Positions 1 through 6,455 of a stretch of 20,420 nt of DNA are shown in pieces; position 1 is the first letter of the stretch; every line of letters begins with the position of its first letter. Location: the IMG/VR virus record IMGVR_UViG_3300030110_000088, positions 1 through 20,420 of that record. The stretch is one strand, 5' to 3'. The notes under the pieces are model-generated. The model was not told where the DNA came from. It made no database searches and worked only from the letters and a program-made list of their open reading frames with translations. The DNA is from a virus. A program made the translations under genes and the position numbers.

Positions 1-350
1 ACAGCTTTGTCACTGTTGGTGTCGTTGTATATTAACGCACCCATTGCAGTAATTGTAGCTGTGGTAAAGCTAATGTCTGCAAAATCAGTCAAAGCTGTTG
101 TGCCAGAAGTGGTTGGAGCGACTTTGGTAAGAGTGCCACCACCCGCCGTGTAAGAGCCACTATTGGCTACTTCACCGGTGGTAGTATAAGCTGTGGTTGC
201 TGCGCCAAGAGTAGCTGTGGTGCTAGACTTACCGCCACCGCCCTCTGCGTACAGAGCTATCTTAAAAGCATTACCATTTGTTGCGAAATTGTGTGTTCCT
301 AGCATCAACTCTTGTTTAAATGCTGTACACATTGCTTGTGCGATTGCCAT
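1..350 (-). CDS. Phage structural (tail-region) protein, 3' end truncated by window edge
   Basis: I translated this frame from the ATG at 350 to the window edge: at least 116 codons with no stop. It begins MAIAQAMCTAFKQELM and continues through NFATNGNAFKIALYAE, a Gly/Ser/Thr-rich stretch and a TDFADITFTTATITAMGALIYN segment. This opening and the alternating Thr/Ala/Gly beta pattern are typical of a small structural protein often encoded in the tail region of marine phages; the resemblance is from memory of the family. The start shares one base with the stop of the preceding gene (TAATG), implying coupled translation. The C-terminus lies outside the window, so full length and exact role (tail or fibre-base component) cannot be settled. 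Confidence 0.75.
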   Translation of the reverse strand, partial: MAIAQAMCTAFKQELMLGTHNFATNGNAFKIALYAEGGGGKSSTTATLGAATTAYTTTGEVANSGSYTAGGGTLTKVAPTTSGTTALTDFADISFTTATITAMGALIYNDTNSDKA

Positions 351-637
351 TACAGTCTCCCAATAGCGTTTGCTAGTTCCATTTGTCCAGCTTCACGGAC
401 CTTGGCGCAAATACTAGCACGTTCTTCCTTTCTAGCCAACTCTATATAGTATTGTGCTAAATATCTAACCCTATCTTGAAAAGCCTCTGCCTGCAAACGT
501 ATGGGTTCCGGGGCTTCATCAGAAATATAAATAAGCTTATTAGCTAACATCTCTGCTATTTGATCGTTAGATAAACCACCATTTTCAGAGGTCATTATGT
601 TAACAGCCCCCACACTTCCTGAACCTAAATCAAACAT
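350..637 (-). CDS. Small conserved phage protein of unknown function (about 95 aa)
   Basis: The protein starts MFDLGSGSVGAVNIM, has an ENGGLSNDQIAEMLANKL segment, and ends in a helical region with charged clusters (ARKEERASICAKVREAG). I chose the ATG at 637 because GGGAG lies 8 bases upstream; an ATG at 643 and a TTG at 652 are also in frame, but the SD spacing is poor for both. It overlaps the stop of the preceding Rossmann-like gene by 8 bases and its own stop by one base with the next start, so it belongs to the same message. The composition suggests a soluble helical protein, with no signal peptide or TM segment. Similar small proteins occur between tail genes of marine podoviruses; the function is unknown. 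Confidence 0.72.
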   Translation of the reverse strand: MFDLGSGSVGAVNIMTSENGGLSNDQIAEMLANKLIYISDEAPEPIRLQAEAFQDRVRYLAQYYIELARKEERASICAKVREAGQMELANAIGRL

Positions 638-1307
638 TATCATGTCTCCCAAAAATAACAGGGTCGGACTCTACGGGCTCCGGGGGTTGAATCTTGGACT
701 GTTTTGTTATCAAAAGACTACCGTTTTCAACAGTTTGAACTAACGGATCATCTAATCTATGATACCCATATAGCTTTTCATTATCAGGCACATTAGTGTC
801 CATTAACCCGGACCGGTGAGCTATCTCTATTTTTATACCTTTTGAAATAGCTGTAGCACACCAAAACTCCACACAAGCTCTTCCAGACTCCGCCATGTTT
901 ACGTTTTTGTAGGTAAAGTCTATGCCAAACAAGCATATCTTCTCTACTTTTTTCCATACAGCATAAGCCATAGCATAAGCCACCGTGTTGTTAAAATAAC
1001 ACAGTCCAGTTGCTTTAGCTATTTTTTCTAATGGATACAGTTCTATAGCAGGGAAATCTGGATGTTCTACACACGAATATATAGGAGCGGTGTTTTTAGC
1101 TAAAAACTCCCTAGCTATTCCGGTCTGAGAACCAGCGTTTTCGGTGTCTATAAACCTTGAGACGGGGTCCATCATAAACGTCCTATCAACGTGTATGATA
1201 CCTCCAATACAATTTATACCCCAAACTTCATCAAATTCTTGAGAGGCGACTCTAGCTGAAATGTAATCTGCGTAGCTGCCGCCTAAACCGACAATAGCAA
1301 TTTTCAC
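630..1307 (-). CDS. Rossmann-like protein in tail gene cluster, unknown function
   Basis: The 225-aa protein starts with MKIAIVGLGGSYADYISARV, a beta strand followed by a Gly-rich G-x-G-G-S turn and helix, typical of a Rossmann-type nucleotide-binding fold. A second strand pattern (KICLFGIDFTYKN, about residues 123-135) suggests an alpha/beta domain resembling the DUF115/MptE-like or glycosyltransferase-associated Rossmann folds. The C-terminal 40 residues are Pro-rich and probably disordered. The start is a GTG, supported by an upstream AAGG and by a GTGA overlap with the adaptor gene stop. It lies between structural genes but has no obvious structural motif, so an enzyme carried in the virion or acting on host surface sugars is possible. 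This assignment is fold-level only. Confidence 0.7.
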   Translation of the reverse strand: MKIAIVGLGGSYADYISARVASQEFDEVWGINCIGGIIHVDRTFMMDPVSRFIDTENAGSQTGIAREFLAKNTAPIYSCVEHPDFPAIELYPLEKIAKATGLCYFNNTVAYAMAYAVWKKVEKICLFGIDFTYKNVNMAESGRACVEFWCATAISKGIKIEIAHRSGLMDTNVPDNEKLYGYHRLDDPLVQTVENGSLLITKQSKIQPPEPVESDPVIFGRHDNV

Positions 1308-2158
1308 GAACGGGCCCTTCTTGGTAGCCCCTGCCTGTTAGCGTCATCATTTTCGCGGGCCTCGCCTAAGTCCTTCAACCTAACTAAAGACTCTACAAAT
1401 CTTTCGCTGTACATTTTCATCACATCCGCTTCACCCTTCATAAAGGTGTAGGCTTCGATAAGGCTTCCATACAGTAAAGCATTAGGTGCATTTTCACTTA
1501 ACCAAGACAAAGTCGTATCAGCAGAGGTTGACACAACGGTTCCAGTAGCCCCGCTTGTGCCCCCTGTAACGGTTTCCCCAACAGTGAAATCTCCTGTAGG
1601 AAGAATTATTACAAATTCAGTAACGGAAGTTATTGAATTTATGGTAGTGCTTTCTCCGCTGGTCCCGCCCGTAATTGTTTCGTTAGCAGCAAAAGTTCCC
1701 GTAACATTGCTTACCGTTAGAGTAACTTTACTTTTAGTCAAACTAACGGGCCTGTAATAATAATGAAGTTCTGTAACAAAATTAGCATTTGGGGTAGGTG
1801 CAAGTATAAAGTTATTTACATCATACGTAGCATAGTATTTTGGCACTCCGGTAGTTGCGGAGTTAGGGTTGTACTCCTGAACAAAATTAACATCTTTAGC
1901 TAACAAAAATTCTTTAGAGCTAGAGTTCTCTATCGAAATGCTAAAGGACGCTAAATAATCATCGGGGACAGCCATAAACTGATTACCAGATGTCATAGCA
2001 CCAGAGGCGTTTTTTCTAAAAAACTCTAGGTCTACCGATTTAAAAATACGTTCTTCAGCAGAGCGAATAAAAGTATCTAAGTGAGAAACAAACACAGACT
2101 CTTGGTTATCCGTGTAATTTTTAACAGCAGTCTTTAGTTCTGTGTAAGTATAGCTCAT
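1304..2158 (-). CDS. Head-tail adaptor / tail tubular protein A-like (T7 gp11-type) with inserted beta repeat
   Basis: The 284-aa protein opens with YTELKTAVKNYTDN, followed by a helical segment ending in RSAEERIFKSVDLEFFRKN, the usual N-terminal signature of the phage adaptor/gatekeeper family that joins portal to tail tube. PDDYLASFSISI (65-76) and the LHYYYRPVSLT strand (131-141) also fit. The helical C-terminus NALLYGSLIEAYTFMKGEADVMKMYSERF (226-254) again matches. Residues about 145-215 look like an insertion containing two related units, GTFAANETITGGTSGE and GDFTVGETVTGGTSGA, absent from the T7 prototype (196 aa), which explains the extra length. Start and stop overlap neighbours (ATGA upstream, GTGA downstream). 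The role is inferred from family pattern and position next to the gp4-like connector. Confidence 0.8.
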   Translation of the reverse strand: MSYTYTELKTAVKNYTDNQESVFVSHLDTFIRSAEERIFKSVDLEFFRKNASGAMTSGNQFMAVPDDYLASFSISIENSSSKEFLLAKDVNFVQEYNPNSATTGVPKYYATYDVNNFILAPTPNANFVTELHYYYRPVSLTKSKVTLTVSNVTGTFAANETITGGTSGESTTINSITSVTEFVIILPTGDFTVGETVTGGTSGATGTVVSTSADTTLSWLSENAPNALLYGSLIEAYTFMKGEADVMKMYSERFVESLVRLKDLGEARENDDANRQGLPRRARS

Positions 2159-2895
2159 GGTGTATTTGCCTGTCCGCCCATAGCACTATGGTTTGTACAG
2201 TAATAATACAGTGTTGGAGCCCCAACAGCTACTGTTATTTGAGTATATGCTCCCGAAGAGCCGGGGGTTCCGCTTGTGCTTACACCTGTGGTATACTCAG
2301 AACCACTAGCATGAGTGCCGTTAGATGTTGTTGAAAATCTCAAGGGGTGACCTGAATTACTACTGTCAGATTGATCAAATTTATATGTGTTACCCTCTGA
2401 CAAAGTCAACGTCGCCTGCCTTACGCCATCAATATAATATTTGTTAGCTCCAAGATAAGAAGCGACCGTTACCGCGTATGTTATATCTACAGTTTGTCCT
2501 GTTCCAGAAACTGTAACAGTGCCTATCTCGCCAAGGCCCCCCACTCCTGCAAACTCAACGGCGGTAGGGGTGTGCACATTACCGCCAAAACTAACCGTTC
2601 CCACAAGGCCCTCTGCCTGCGGCACAAGCGCATACTGTAAAGTCGTTGTGTTAAAAACAGGGAAACTAACCGTTACGCTTTCCGTGGCGTTTTCAGACCG
2701 GTCAGGGCGAGCGTCTCTTAAAGTTTGGGGATCATAAACTTTTCTAAAAGGTCCTAGCTGCGGGTGTTTTCTTTCAAACTCGTCTTTTCCAACAAGTAAA
2801 CCATTCCACTCTTTACGCATGTCTTTATATCTATATCGGAGTCCAGAACGATCAGAAATAGCGTAGGAGTGTTTTCCTGTGGCATATCTAGCCAT
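2155..2895 (-). CDS. Virion structural protein with C-terminal cupredoxin-like copper-site domain
   Basis: The 246-aa protein has two parts. Residues 1-70 (MARYATGKHSYAISDRSG, RYKDMRKEWNGLLV, EFERKHPQLGPF, DARPDRSE) form a module seen in many marine phage structural proteins. Residues about 75-145 are beta-rich linker. Residues 153-241 read like a small cupredoxin: YYIDGVRQATLTLSEGNTYKFDQ strands, then H183 in GHPLRFS, and C233, H236 and M239 in YYYCTNHSAMGG. This is the complete His-Cys-His-Met set of a type-1 copper site; the C-x2-H-x2-M spacing matches amicyanin rather than plastocyanin. It overlaps both neighbours (TAATG upstream, ATGA downstream) inside the connector gene block, so the product is probably in the virion. 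Copper binding is inferred from motif only. Confidence 0.8.
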   Translation of the reverse strand: MARYATGKHSYAISDRSGLRYRYKDMRKEWNGLLVGKDEFERKHPQLGPFRKVYDPQTLRDARPDRSENATESVTVSFPVFNTTTLQYALVPQAEGLVGTVSFGGNVHTPTAVEFAGVGGLGEIGTVTVSGTGQTVDITYAVTVASYLGANKYYIDGVRQATLTLSEGNTYKFDQSDSSNSGHPLRFSTTSNGTHASGSEYTTGVSTSGTPGSSGAYTQITVAVGAPTLYYYCTNHSAMGGQANTP

Positions 2896-3563
2896 TAGTT
2901 TGTCCTGAAATACGCATATTCGGGAGTTACGGTGAAGCTGGACCGGTCTCTATCCTCACCCATAGCTCGTTCAAACTCCTCTTCATAAATCGCTTTTAAC
3001 ATTTGAGTACGATTAGGAGCTCGCTTCAAAGATATGTAATAAGCTAGTCCCGCAGCCAAACAAGGGTAAAACCGGAAAGGAACATCCATTGTGTTAACCG
3101 CAGCATCACCGTCATCTATCCGAGTCAAGGCGTTATAAACAATGACATCCGTGCTGTTTTCTGGAGTAGGCCAAACACGCAAACTAGGTGTTACCTGCCT
3201 GTCTAGGAAAAATTGAGTGGGACGACCTGTTGTGGCTTTGCTTGGAATGTTAAGATCATCGTCTCGGCTGACCCGTGTTAAAGTAAAGTCAGTACTGCTC
3301 CGGGTGACAACAGCACTTAATATATCAATTACATCCGCCGATAAAGCATATGTTCTTGTTCCAGAAGTAAGAGCTTGAGTTCTTTGGGCGATAGTCCACT
3401 GGTTTAGGCCCCGATTGGCCCATTCTGCCAGCATTAAGTTAAGAGAACGCCTAGCTGTTGTTAAATCATATCCGGTGCGAACCTCTAAGCCACAACGCTC
3501 AAAAGCTTCTTCGACATATTCGGCGACATCTAACTCAAAGTTTACGCTTCCAGAAACAGCCAT
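2895..3563 (-). CDS. P22 gp4-like head-tail connector / tail accessory factor
   Basis: The 222-aa protein contains VEEAFERCGLEVRTGYDLTTARRSLNLMLAEWANRGLNQWTI (about residues 17-58). This helical pattern with an LNLML-x-EWANRG-x-NQWTI core is characteristic of the gp4-like DNA-stabilising connector that docks below the portal ring in short-tailed phages. It is followed by beta strands (TRTYALSADVIDILSAVV, PTQFFLDRQVTPSLRVWPTP) and a C-terminal helix that includes YYISLKRAPNRTQMLKAIYEEEFERAMGEDRDR. The length is near that of family members. The ATG overlaps the preceding stop (TAATG). With the adaptor two genes further on, it completes a portal-connector-adaptor series. Function is from family resemblance; biochemical detail is not visible. 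Confidence 0.8.
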   Translation of the reverse strand: MAVSGSVNFELDVAEYVEEAFERCGLEVRTGYDLTTARRSLNLMLAEWANRGLNQWTIAQRTQALTSGTRTYALSADVIDILSAVVTRSSTDFTLTRVSRDDDLNIPSKATTGRPTQFFLDRQVTPSLRVWPTPENSTDVIVYNALTRIDDGDAAVNTMDVPFRFYPCLAAGLAYYISLKRAPNRTQMLKAIYEEEFERAMGEDRDRSSFTVTPEYAYFRTN

Positions 3564-4240
3564 TATTTTTCTTTCGCATACAAGTTGTCAAAAATCTGAT
3601 TTACGTCCATTGTATAGTCTAAATCTGATTTTGAATAGTGTATATGCTGTGATGGTAAGAAATCAGGAGCACCTTGCCCTGTTTCAAACCATGCTGGATG
3701 TGTAACACGAACACGATTATTAGGCAATGCAACTATGTTACCCGTATACGGACCCGCATCCAAAAGCTCTAAAACGTGACTTTGCTTATGCTGCGCCGGG
3801 TCATCGGCAATCTCGCTCTCCGTGTAATCTACTGTAAAATAGTATTTAGCCGGATAAAACTCAGGCCCCACTTTAGCTAACCAAGGGCACGGATGAGCAC
3901 GATCCATACGATAAACTGCGTGTGTATGGGACATACAGTCCCAAGGCTGCGCCAAATGGACAGGCATAGGTTCTGGCCATTCTTCAAAAGGCGTGTCACC
4001 AACAAGAGCAGTAATAGGCATACGAGCCCACATTGCGCCACCGTGCACGTTTGGCTGATCCGTGCCGTCTGCTTCACAACCCGTAAAAATCATTTGAAAA
4101 CTTAAACAACGGCTGGGCATCGTGGTTACCGCAATGGCCATACCGTGCAAAAACTCGCCATGATAATTTTGATGATTACAGGTGTACTCTCTTCGCACCC
4201 AGCATTTAAAGTGCGGAATATTGCTTTGAAGATATGGCAA
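3563..4240 (-). CDS. Conserved marine phage protein, His/Cys-rich N-terminus, TTG start
   Basis: The 225-aa protein starts MPYLQSNIPHFKCWVRREY, a beginning I associate with a conserved marine phage family. For that reason I accept the TTG at 4240; no in-frame ATG occurs before about residue 34. The TTG is 1 base after the stop of the repeat-protein gene and has AAGG about 9 bases upstream. The first 33 residues carry H10, C13, C21, H23, H27 and H32. Later segments HVLELLDAGPYTGNIVALPNNRVRV and the end YTMDVNQIFDNLYAKEK look soluble and beta-rich. There is no signal peptide or TM segment. Its position between tiny basic proteins and the connector suggests a virion or assembly role, but the function is unknown. 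Confidence 0.72.
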   Translation of the reverse strand: MPYLQSNIPHFKCWVRREYTCNHQNYHGEFLHGMAIAVTTMPSRCLSFQMIFTGCEADGTDQPNVHGGAMWARMPITALVGDTPFEEWPEPMPVHLAQPWDCMSHTHAVYRMDRAHPCPWLAKVGPEFYPAKYYFTVDYTESEIADDPAQHKQSHVLELLDAGPYTGNIVALPNNRVRVTHPAWFETGQGAPDFLPSQHIHYSKSDLDYTMDVNQIFDNLYAKEK

Positions 4241-4241
4241 G

Positions 4242-4523
4242 TTACTTTACCTTGCCGCCCTTGGCATAGCCCTTTTTCTTCATCATGCCGCCGTTAGCCA
4301 TCTTCTGAACCTTGCCACCTTTGGCCATGCCCTTTTTCTTCATCATCATGCCGCCATTGGCCATCTTCTGGACTTTACCGCCTTTAGCATAGCCCTTCTT
4401 TTTCATGGCTCCACCAGCAGCCATTTTCTGGACTTTACCGCCTTTGGCCATGCCCTTAGACTTCATGTTTCCACCCACAAGAGATGCTGAATATTCTTCC
4501 ATAGTCATAAATTCTTTTGCCAT
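4242..4523 (-). CDS. Lys/Gly/Met tandem-repeat protein
   Basis: The 93-aa protein has a 19-residue head (MAKEFMTMEEYSASLVGGN) and then four tandem units beginning at residues 20, 40, 61 and 81. The consensus is MKKKG[YM]AKGGKVQKMANGG, the last unit being cut after KVK. It is strongly cationic, with no acidic residue after position 10. The ATG has a strong AGGAG six bases upstream. Proteins with such KGG/MGG repeats are frequent in uncultured marine phages but have no assigned function; binding to packaged DNA or the inner capsid is conceivable from the charge. It sits in a run of tiny basic genes, upstream of the TTG-started 225-aa gene. Confidence 0.75.
   Translation of the reverse strand: MAKEFMTMEEYSASLVGGNMKSKGMAKGGKVQKMAAGGAMKKKGYAKGGKVQKMANGGMMMKKKGMAKGGKVQKMANGGMMKKKGYAKGGKVK
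4245..4466 (-). repeat. In-frame tandem repeat, about 60 bp unit, four copies
   Basis: The DNA encoding residues 20-93 of the Lys/Gly protein repeats with periods of 60, 63 and 60 bases. Each unit contains a 'catcttctg[ga]ac[ct]tt[ga]ccgcc/acc' block on the plus strand and a 'cc[ct]tt[ct]ttcat' block. Synonymous differences between copies show the units have been held at protein level and are not a fresh duplication. The final copy is truncated by the stop codon. Confidence 0.8.
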
Positions 4524-4532
4524 TTTAAGCTC

Positions 4533-4910
4533 CTATGCTTGACTTACTGAACCACTGGTTCTCTTTCTTCGGTTTGCCATAACAGCGCCACAACCTCGTG
4601 CTACAACTGTCCCCGAAACTTTTTTACCTCTAAAGGGTCTTTTAGGCTTGGTAACAGCCCCGCCGTTCTCTAAACCCGTTACTTTCGCCGCTTTGGTATT
4701 AGCGACAGTAGTTTTGCCTTTAGAGCCTGCACGTTTCTTTTTACGAGCAGTTTTAGCCCGTTCAGCCTTTGATAGACTATTAGCTTTAGCTCTAGGCAAG
4801 CAACGATCAGGGTTACTCTTATCTTTTGAAGTACCGCACGGCCCTTTGATAGATCCATCTGCACCAATCCTTACCCAATCTTGTTTCAACCAATTTTTAA
4901 GCTGACCCAT
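4533..4910 (-). CDS. DUF5872-like small basic protein with marine-phage C-terminal peptide
   Basis: The 125-aa protein begins with LKNWLKQDWVRIGADGSIKGPCGTSKD, then NPDRCLPRAKANSLSKAERAKTARKKKRAGSKGKT (about residues 33-67). This W-x5-WV-x-IG, PCG, RCLP-x-AKA-x-SLSKAERA pattern is that of DUF5872-type proteins (family name from memory). C25 and C37 are the conserved cysteines. A low-complexity linker with ENGGAVTKPKRP follows, then RGCGAVMANRRKRT near the C-terminus, a short motif that I recall at the ends of small marine phage proteins. The protein is very basic. Its ATG overlaps the stop of the 42-aa gene by one base (TAATG). DNA or RNA binding is a charge-based guess. Confidence 0.75.
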   Translation of the reverse strand: MGQLKNWLKQDWVRIGADGSIKGPCGTSKDKSNPDRCLPRAKANSLSKAERAKTARKKKRAGSKGKTTVANTKAAKVTGLENGGAVTKPKRPFRGKKVSGTVVARGCGAVMANRRKRTSGSVSQA

Positions 4911-5038
4911 TACGCTTTTCTTTTTCCGTTTTTCACCAACTTGGACAAAGTTTTTGCTTGCCCCGCATGTGCCTTGGAAGCTTTTCTCAACTTTTTAGCC
5001 ACTTTTTTAACTTGAGTTTTAGCTCGTCCTGTTAACAT
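4910..5038 (-). CDS. 42-aa Lys/Arg/Ala-rich peptide
   Basis: I read this frame by hand. ATG at 5038 directly follows the TAA of the preceding gene, and the 42 codons end in a TAA that overlaps the next ATG by one base. The product starts MLTGRAKTQVKKVAKKLRKA, continues SKAHAGQAKTLSKLVKNGKR and ends KA. It has no acidic residue and would form one amphipathic cationic helix. The SKAHAGQAKTLSKL portion resembles a short conserved marine phage peptide. The tight fit between two accepted genes, with start and stop abutting both, is the main evidence that it is expressed. Its small size makes it easy to miss in annotation. Confidence 0.7.
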   Translation of the reverse strand: MLTGRAKTQVKKVAKKLRKASKAHAGQAKTLSKLVKNGKRKA

Positions 5039-5278
5039 TTATCGACCTTTTCTTTTGCCACCTTTTGATTTTTTAGCATAGTTGGGGTCTTTACAGTATT
5101 TGGAAGCGGCCAAGTTTGCATACGCTGACGGGTATGTGTCAAATGTGCGTTTAGCCCAAGCCTTGCCTTCGGGACAGATCTTACCACCACTTTTCACCTT
5201 CCCTCCTTTTTTCATGCGTACAACGCTACTCTTACGAGTGGGGCATTGTCCTGCACCTAAATTTACCGCACTACCCAT
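5039..5278 (-). CDS. Small basic Cys-containing protein (79 aa)
   Basis: The protein reads MGSAVNLGAGQCPTRKSSVV, then a KKGGKVKSGGK linker, a central ICPEGKAWAKRTFDTYPSAYANLAASKYCKDPNYAKK segment (about residues 34-70), and a Lys/Gly tail. The CPEGKAWAKRTFDxYPSAYAN-x-AA-x-KYCKDPNYA block with its two Cys is conserved in marine phages as far as I recall and may be a small Zn- or disulfide-stabilised fold. I chose the ATG at 5278 because GAGG lies six bases upstream. A GTG at 5290 would give a GTGA overlap with the previous gene but has no SD. Role unknown; it fits the run of tiny basic proteins. Confidence 0.72.
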   Translation of the reverse strand: MGSAVNLGAGQCPTRKSSVVRMKKGGKVKSGGKICPEGKAWAKRTFDTYPSAYANLAASKYCKDPNYAKKSKGGKRKGR

Positions 5279-5286
5279 ATCTAACC

Positions 5287-5526
5287 TCACTGATTAGTAA
5301 AAGCCAAGTTTTCTTCATAAGTTCTGCCTGTAAACTCTTCCCACATAGGTTTGAGCATTACATGTAATTCGTCTATTTTTTGGCTGTTAGCATCGGTTTG
5401 CACAGCCATAACAGCTATATTTTTATCTACTTCTATTAAAGTAGAAGAGATCCAAGTGACGCCCGTCACACAAACTCCTACAAGAGCAACAAAAAGAGTC
5501 CCCATTATAAATTGTTGACCTAACAT
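5287..5526 (-). CDS. Small single-pass membrane protein (79 aa)
   Basis: From the ATG at 5526 the protein is MLGQQFIMGTLFVALVGVCV and continues TGVTWISSTLIEVDKNIAVM. A TM helix spans about residues 6-28, followed by a hydrophilic helix (DANSQKIDELHVMLKPMWEEF) and a short tail. AGGAG lies six bases before this ATG; the alternative ATG at 5532 abuts the SD and is unlikely. Its start overlaps the stop of the DUF6321-like gene by 7 bases. The arrangement (short N-terminus, one TM, coiled cytoplasmic or periplasmic helix) recalls small phage lysis accessories or inner-membrane anchors, but it lies away from the holin/lysozyme block and no family can be named. Confidence 0.72.
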   Translation of the reverse strand: MLGQQFIMGTLFVALVGVCVTGVTWISSTLIEVDKNIAVMAVQTDANSQKIDELHVMLKPMWEEFTGRTYEENLAFTNQ

Positions 5527-5813
5527 TTCCATCTCCTGCGAGCGGCGCAAATGCGCTTCTTAGGCGTTTTCTTACAATTTATATTGTGCATCTTCATTTG
5601 GCCTTTTGACCGACTACAATAAGATGCACGACGTTTAGCGTCTTTACTACCTTTTTTAACCTTACCAGTAACAGCCGTTTTTAGTTTACTGCCCGGATTT
5701 GCCCTTCTATGAGCTTTTACGCCCTTTTCAGTCATTCCCGCCCCAGATTTTGTAGGACGGAAATTACCTGATTTAACCGACGTTTTTATCGGTTTCTGTT
5801 TTTTACTAGCCAT
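5520..5813 (-). CDS. DUF6321-like small basic protein
   Basis: The 97-aa protein has a Lys-rich head (MASKKQKPIKTSVKSG), then GAGMTEKGVKAHRRANPGSKLKTAVTGKVKKGSKDAKRRASYCSRSKGQMK (about residues 24-74) and ends KKTPKKRICAARRRWKC. The EKGVKAHRRANPGSKLKTAVT and AKRRASYCSRS blocks with a terminal R-R-W-K/N-C are those I associate with DUF6321 proteins of large viruses and phages. Cysteines at the SYC, INC, IC and terminal WKC positions could bind zinc. The ATG at 5813 overlaps the stop of the upstream beta-rich structural gene by 8 bases. Function is unknown; the extreme positive charge fits nucleic-acid contact. Confidence 0.75.
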   Translation of the reverse strand: MASKKQKPIKTSVKSGNFRPTKSGAGMTEKGVKAHRRANPGSKLKTAVTGKVKKGSKDAKRRASYCSRSKGQMKMHNINCKKTPKKRICAARRRWKC

Positions 5814-6408
5814 GAAAGAACGTCATCATGTCAATGGTGGCAATAGTGTATTGAACAACCATCCCATTAGTAAACAAAACTCCTTGCTCCGGAATCGTCA
5901 TATCTACCGTGGTGTTATCCGTTCCAACTGTACGAGATTTAAACAAAATAGTGCCGTCTTCTGGGGCTCCGTTAATAAAATTAACAACTCCCGCTGTACC
6001 ACCAGAAACAATAGAAAACCCTTTTAAACGTATTCTATTCGTACCCTGTATGGCTTCGGCGCATAAATCCCCCGATCCTACCGTGATGTTAGCTGCATAT
6101 TGTGCAGAACACTCAACAGCCGTCACTGTTAAAAATAATTTTTCACCCGCGACAGTAGCTGCGCTACCTGTAGACGTAATGACTTCCGTCATAGCGTCCC
6201 CAAAAACATCTGTTCCTGTAATTGTACATGTTTTACCATTGTCACCTGTGCCCGCGGTAGTCACAGTGACATTTCTAGCGGCACCCCCAGCAAACGTGGT
6301 CTCAGCCATAGTTGCACTGGTATTGGGCCTTGCCGCAGTTACGAGGCGATCTGGATCGGATGCGTTCTCATCGCTAATGAGTTTTGCAGTCACTACTGTA
6401 CTGGACAT
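5806..6408 (-). CDS. Beta-rich phage structural protein (200 aa)
   Basis: This Thr/Ala/Gly/Val-rich protein has many short strands: ARNVTVTTAG, KTCTITGTDVFGDAMTEVIT, TVTAVECSAQYAANITVGSGD, RLKGFSIVSGGTAGVVNF, and the ending TIPEQGVLFTNGMVVQYTIATIDMMTFFHG. The 'GTDVFGD-AMTE' and 'I-PEQGVLFTNGM' pattern recurs in marine phage virion proteins encoded downstream of the capsid gene. The ATG has AGGAG with seven-base spacing. A terminator lies just upstream (6429-6450), so it may have its own promoter or be read by read-through. It could be a decoration, head-fibre or tail protein; no specific family is certain. Confidence 0.72.
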   Translation of the reverse strand: MSSTVVTAKLISDENASDPDRLVTAARPNTSATMAETTFAGGAARNVTVTTAGTGDNGKTCTITGTDVFGDAMTEVITSTGSAATVAGEKLFLTVTAVECSAQYAANITVGSGDLCAEAIQGTNRIRLKGFSIVSGGTAGVVNFINGAPEDGTILFKSRTVGTDNTTVDMTIPEQGVLFTNGMVVQYTIATIDMMTFFHG

Positions 6409-6421
6409 TTTAATCTCCTTA

Positions 6422-6450
6422 TAAAAGAAGAGGGGGAGTTACCCCCCTCT
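6422..6450 (-). terminator. Rho-independent terminator after the 208-aa structural gene
   Basis: Plus-strand 6429-6436 (agaggggg) is the exact reverse complement of 6443-6450 (ccccctct), giving an 8-bp GC-rich stem with a 6-base loop. On the minus strand the stem is followed by TTCTTTTAT, a U-rich tract interrupted once. It lies 5-34 bases after the stop of the 208-aa gene and before the SD of the 200-aa gene. The placement supports partial termination on the minus strand. Confidence 0.7.
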
Positions 6451-6455
6451 CGTTA

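Noticed and set aside
5909-6424. Long plus-strand open frame opposite the 200-aa structural gene.
   Set aside because: Low-complexity Val/Ala/Pro product complementary to a Thr/Gly-rich gene; no SD or family resemblance, so an antisense shadow.
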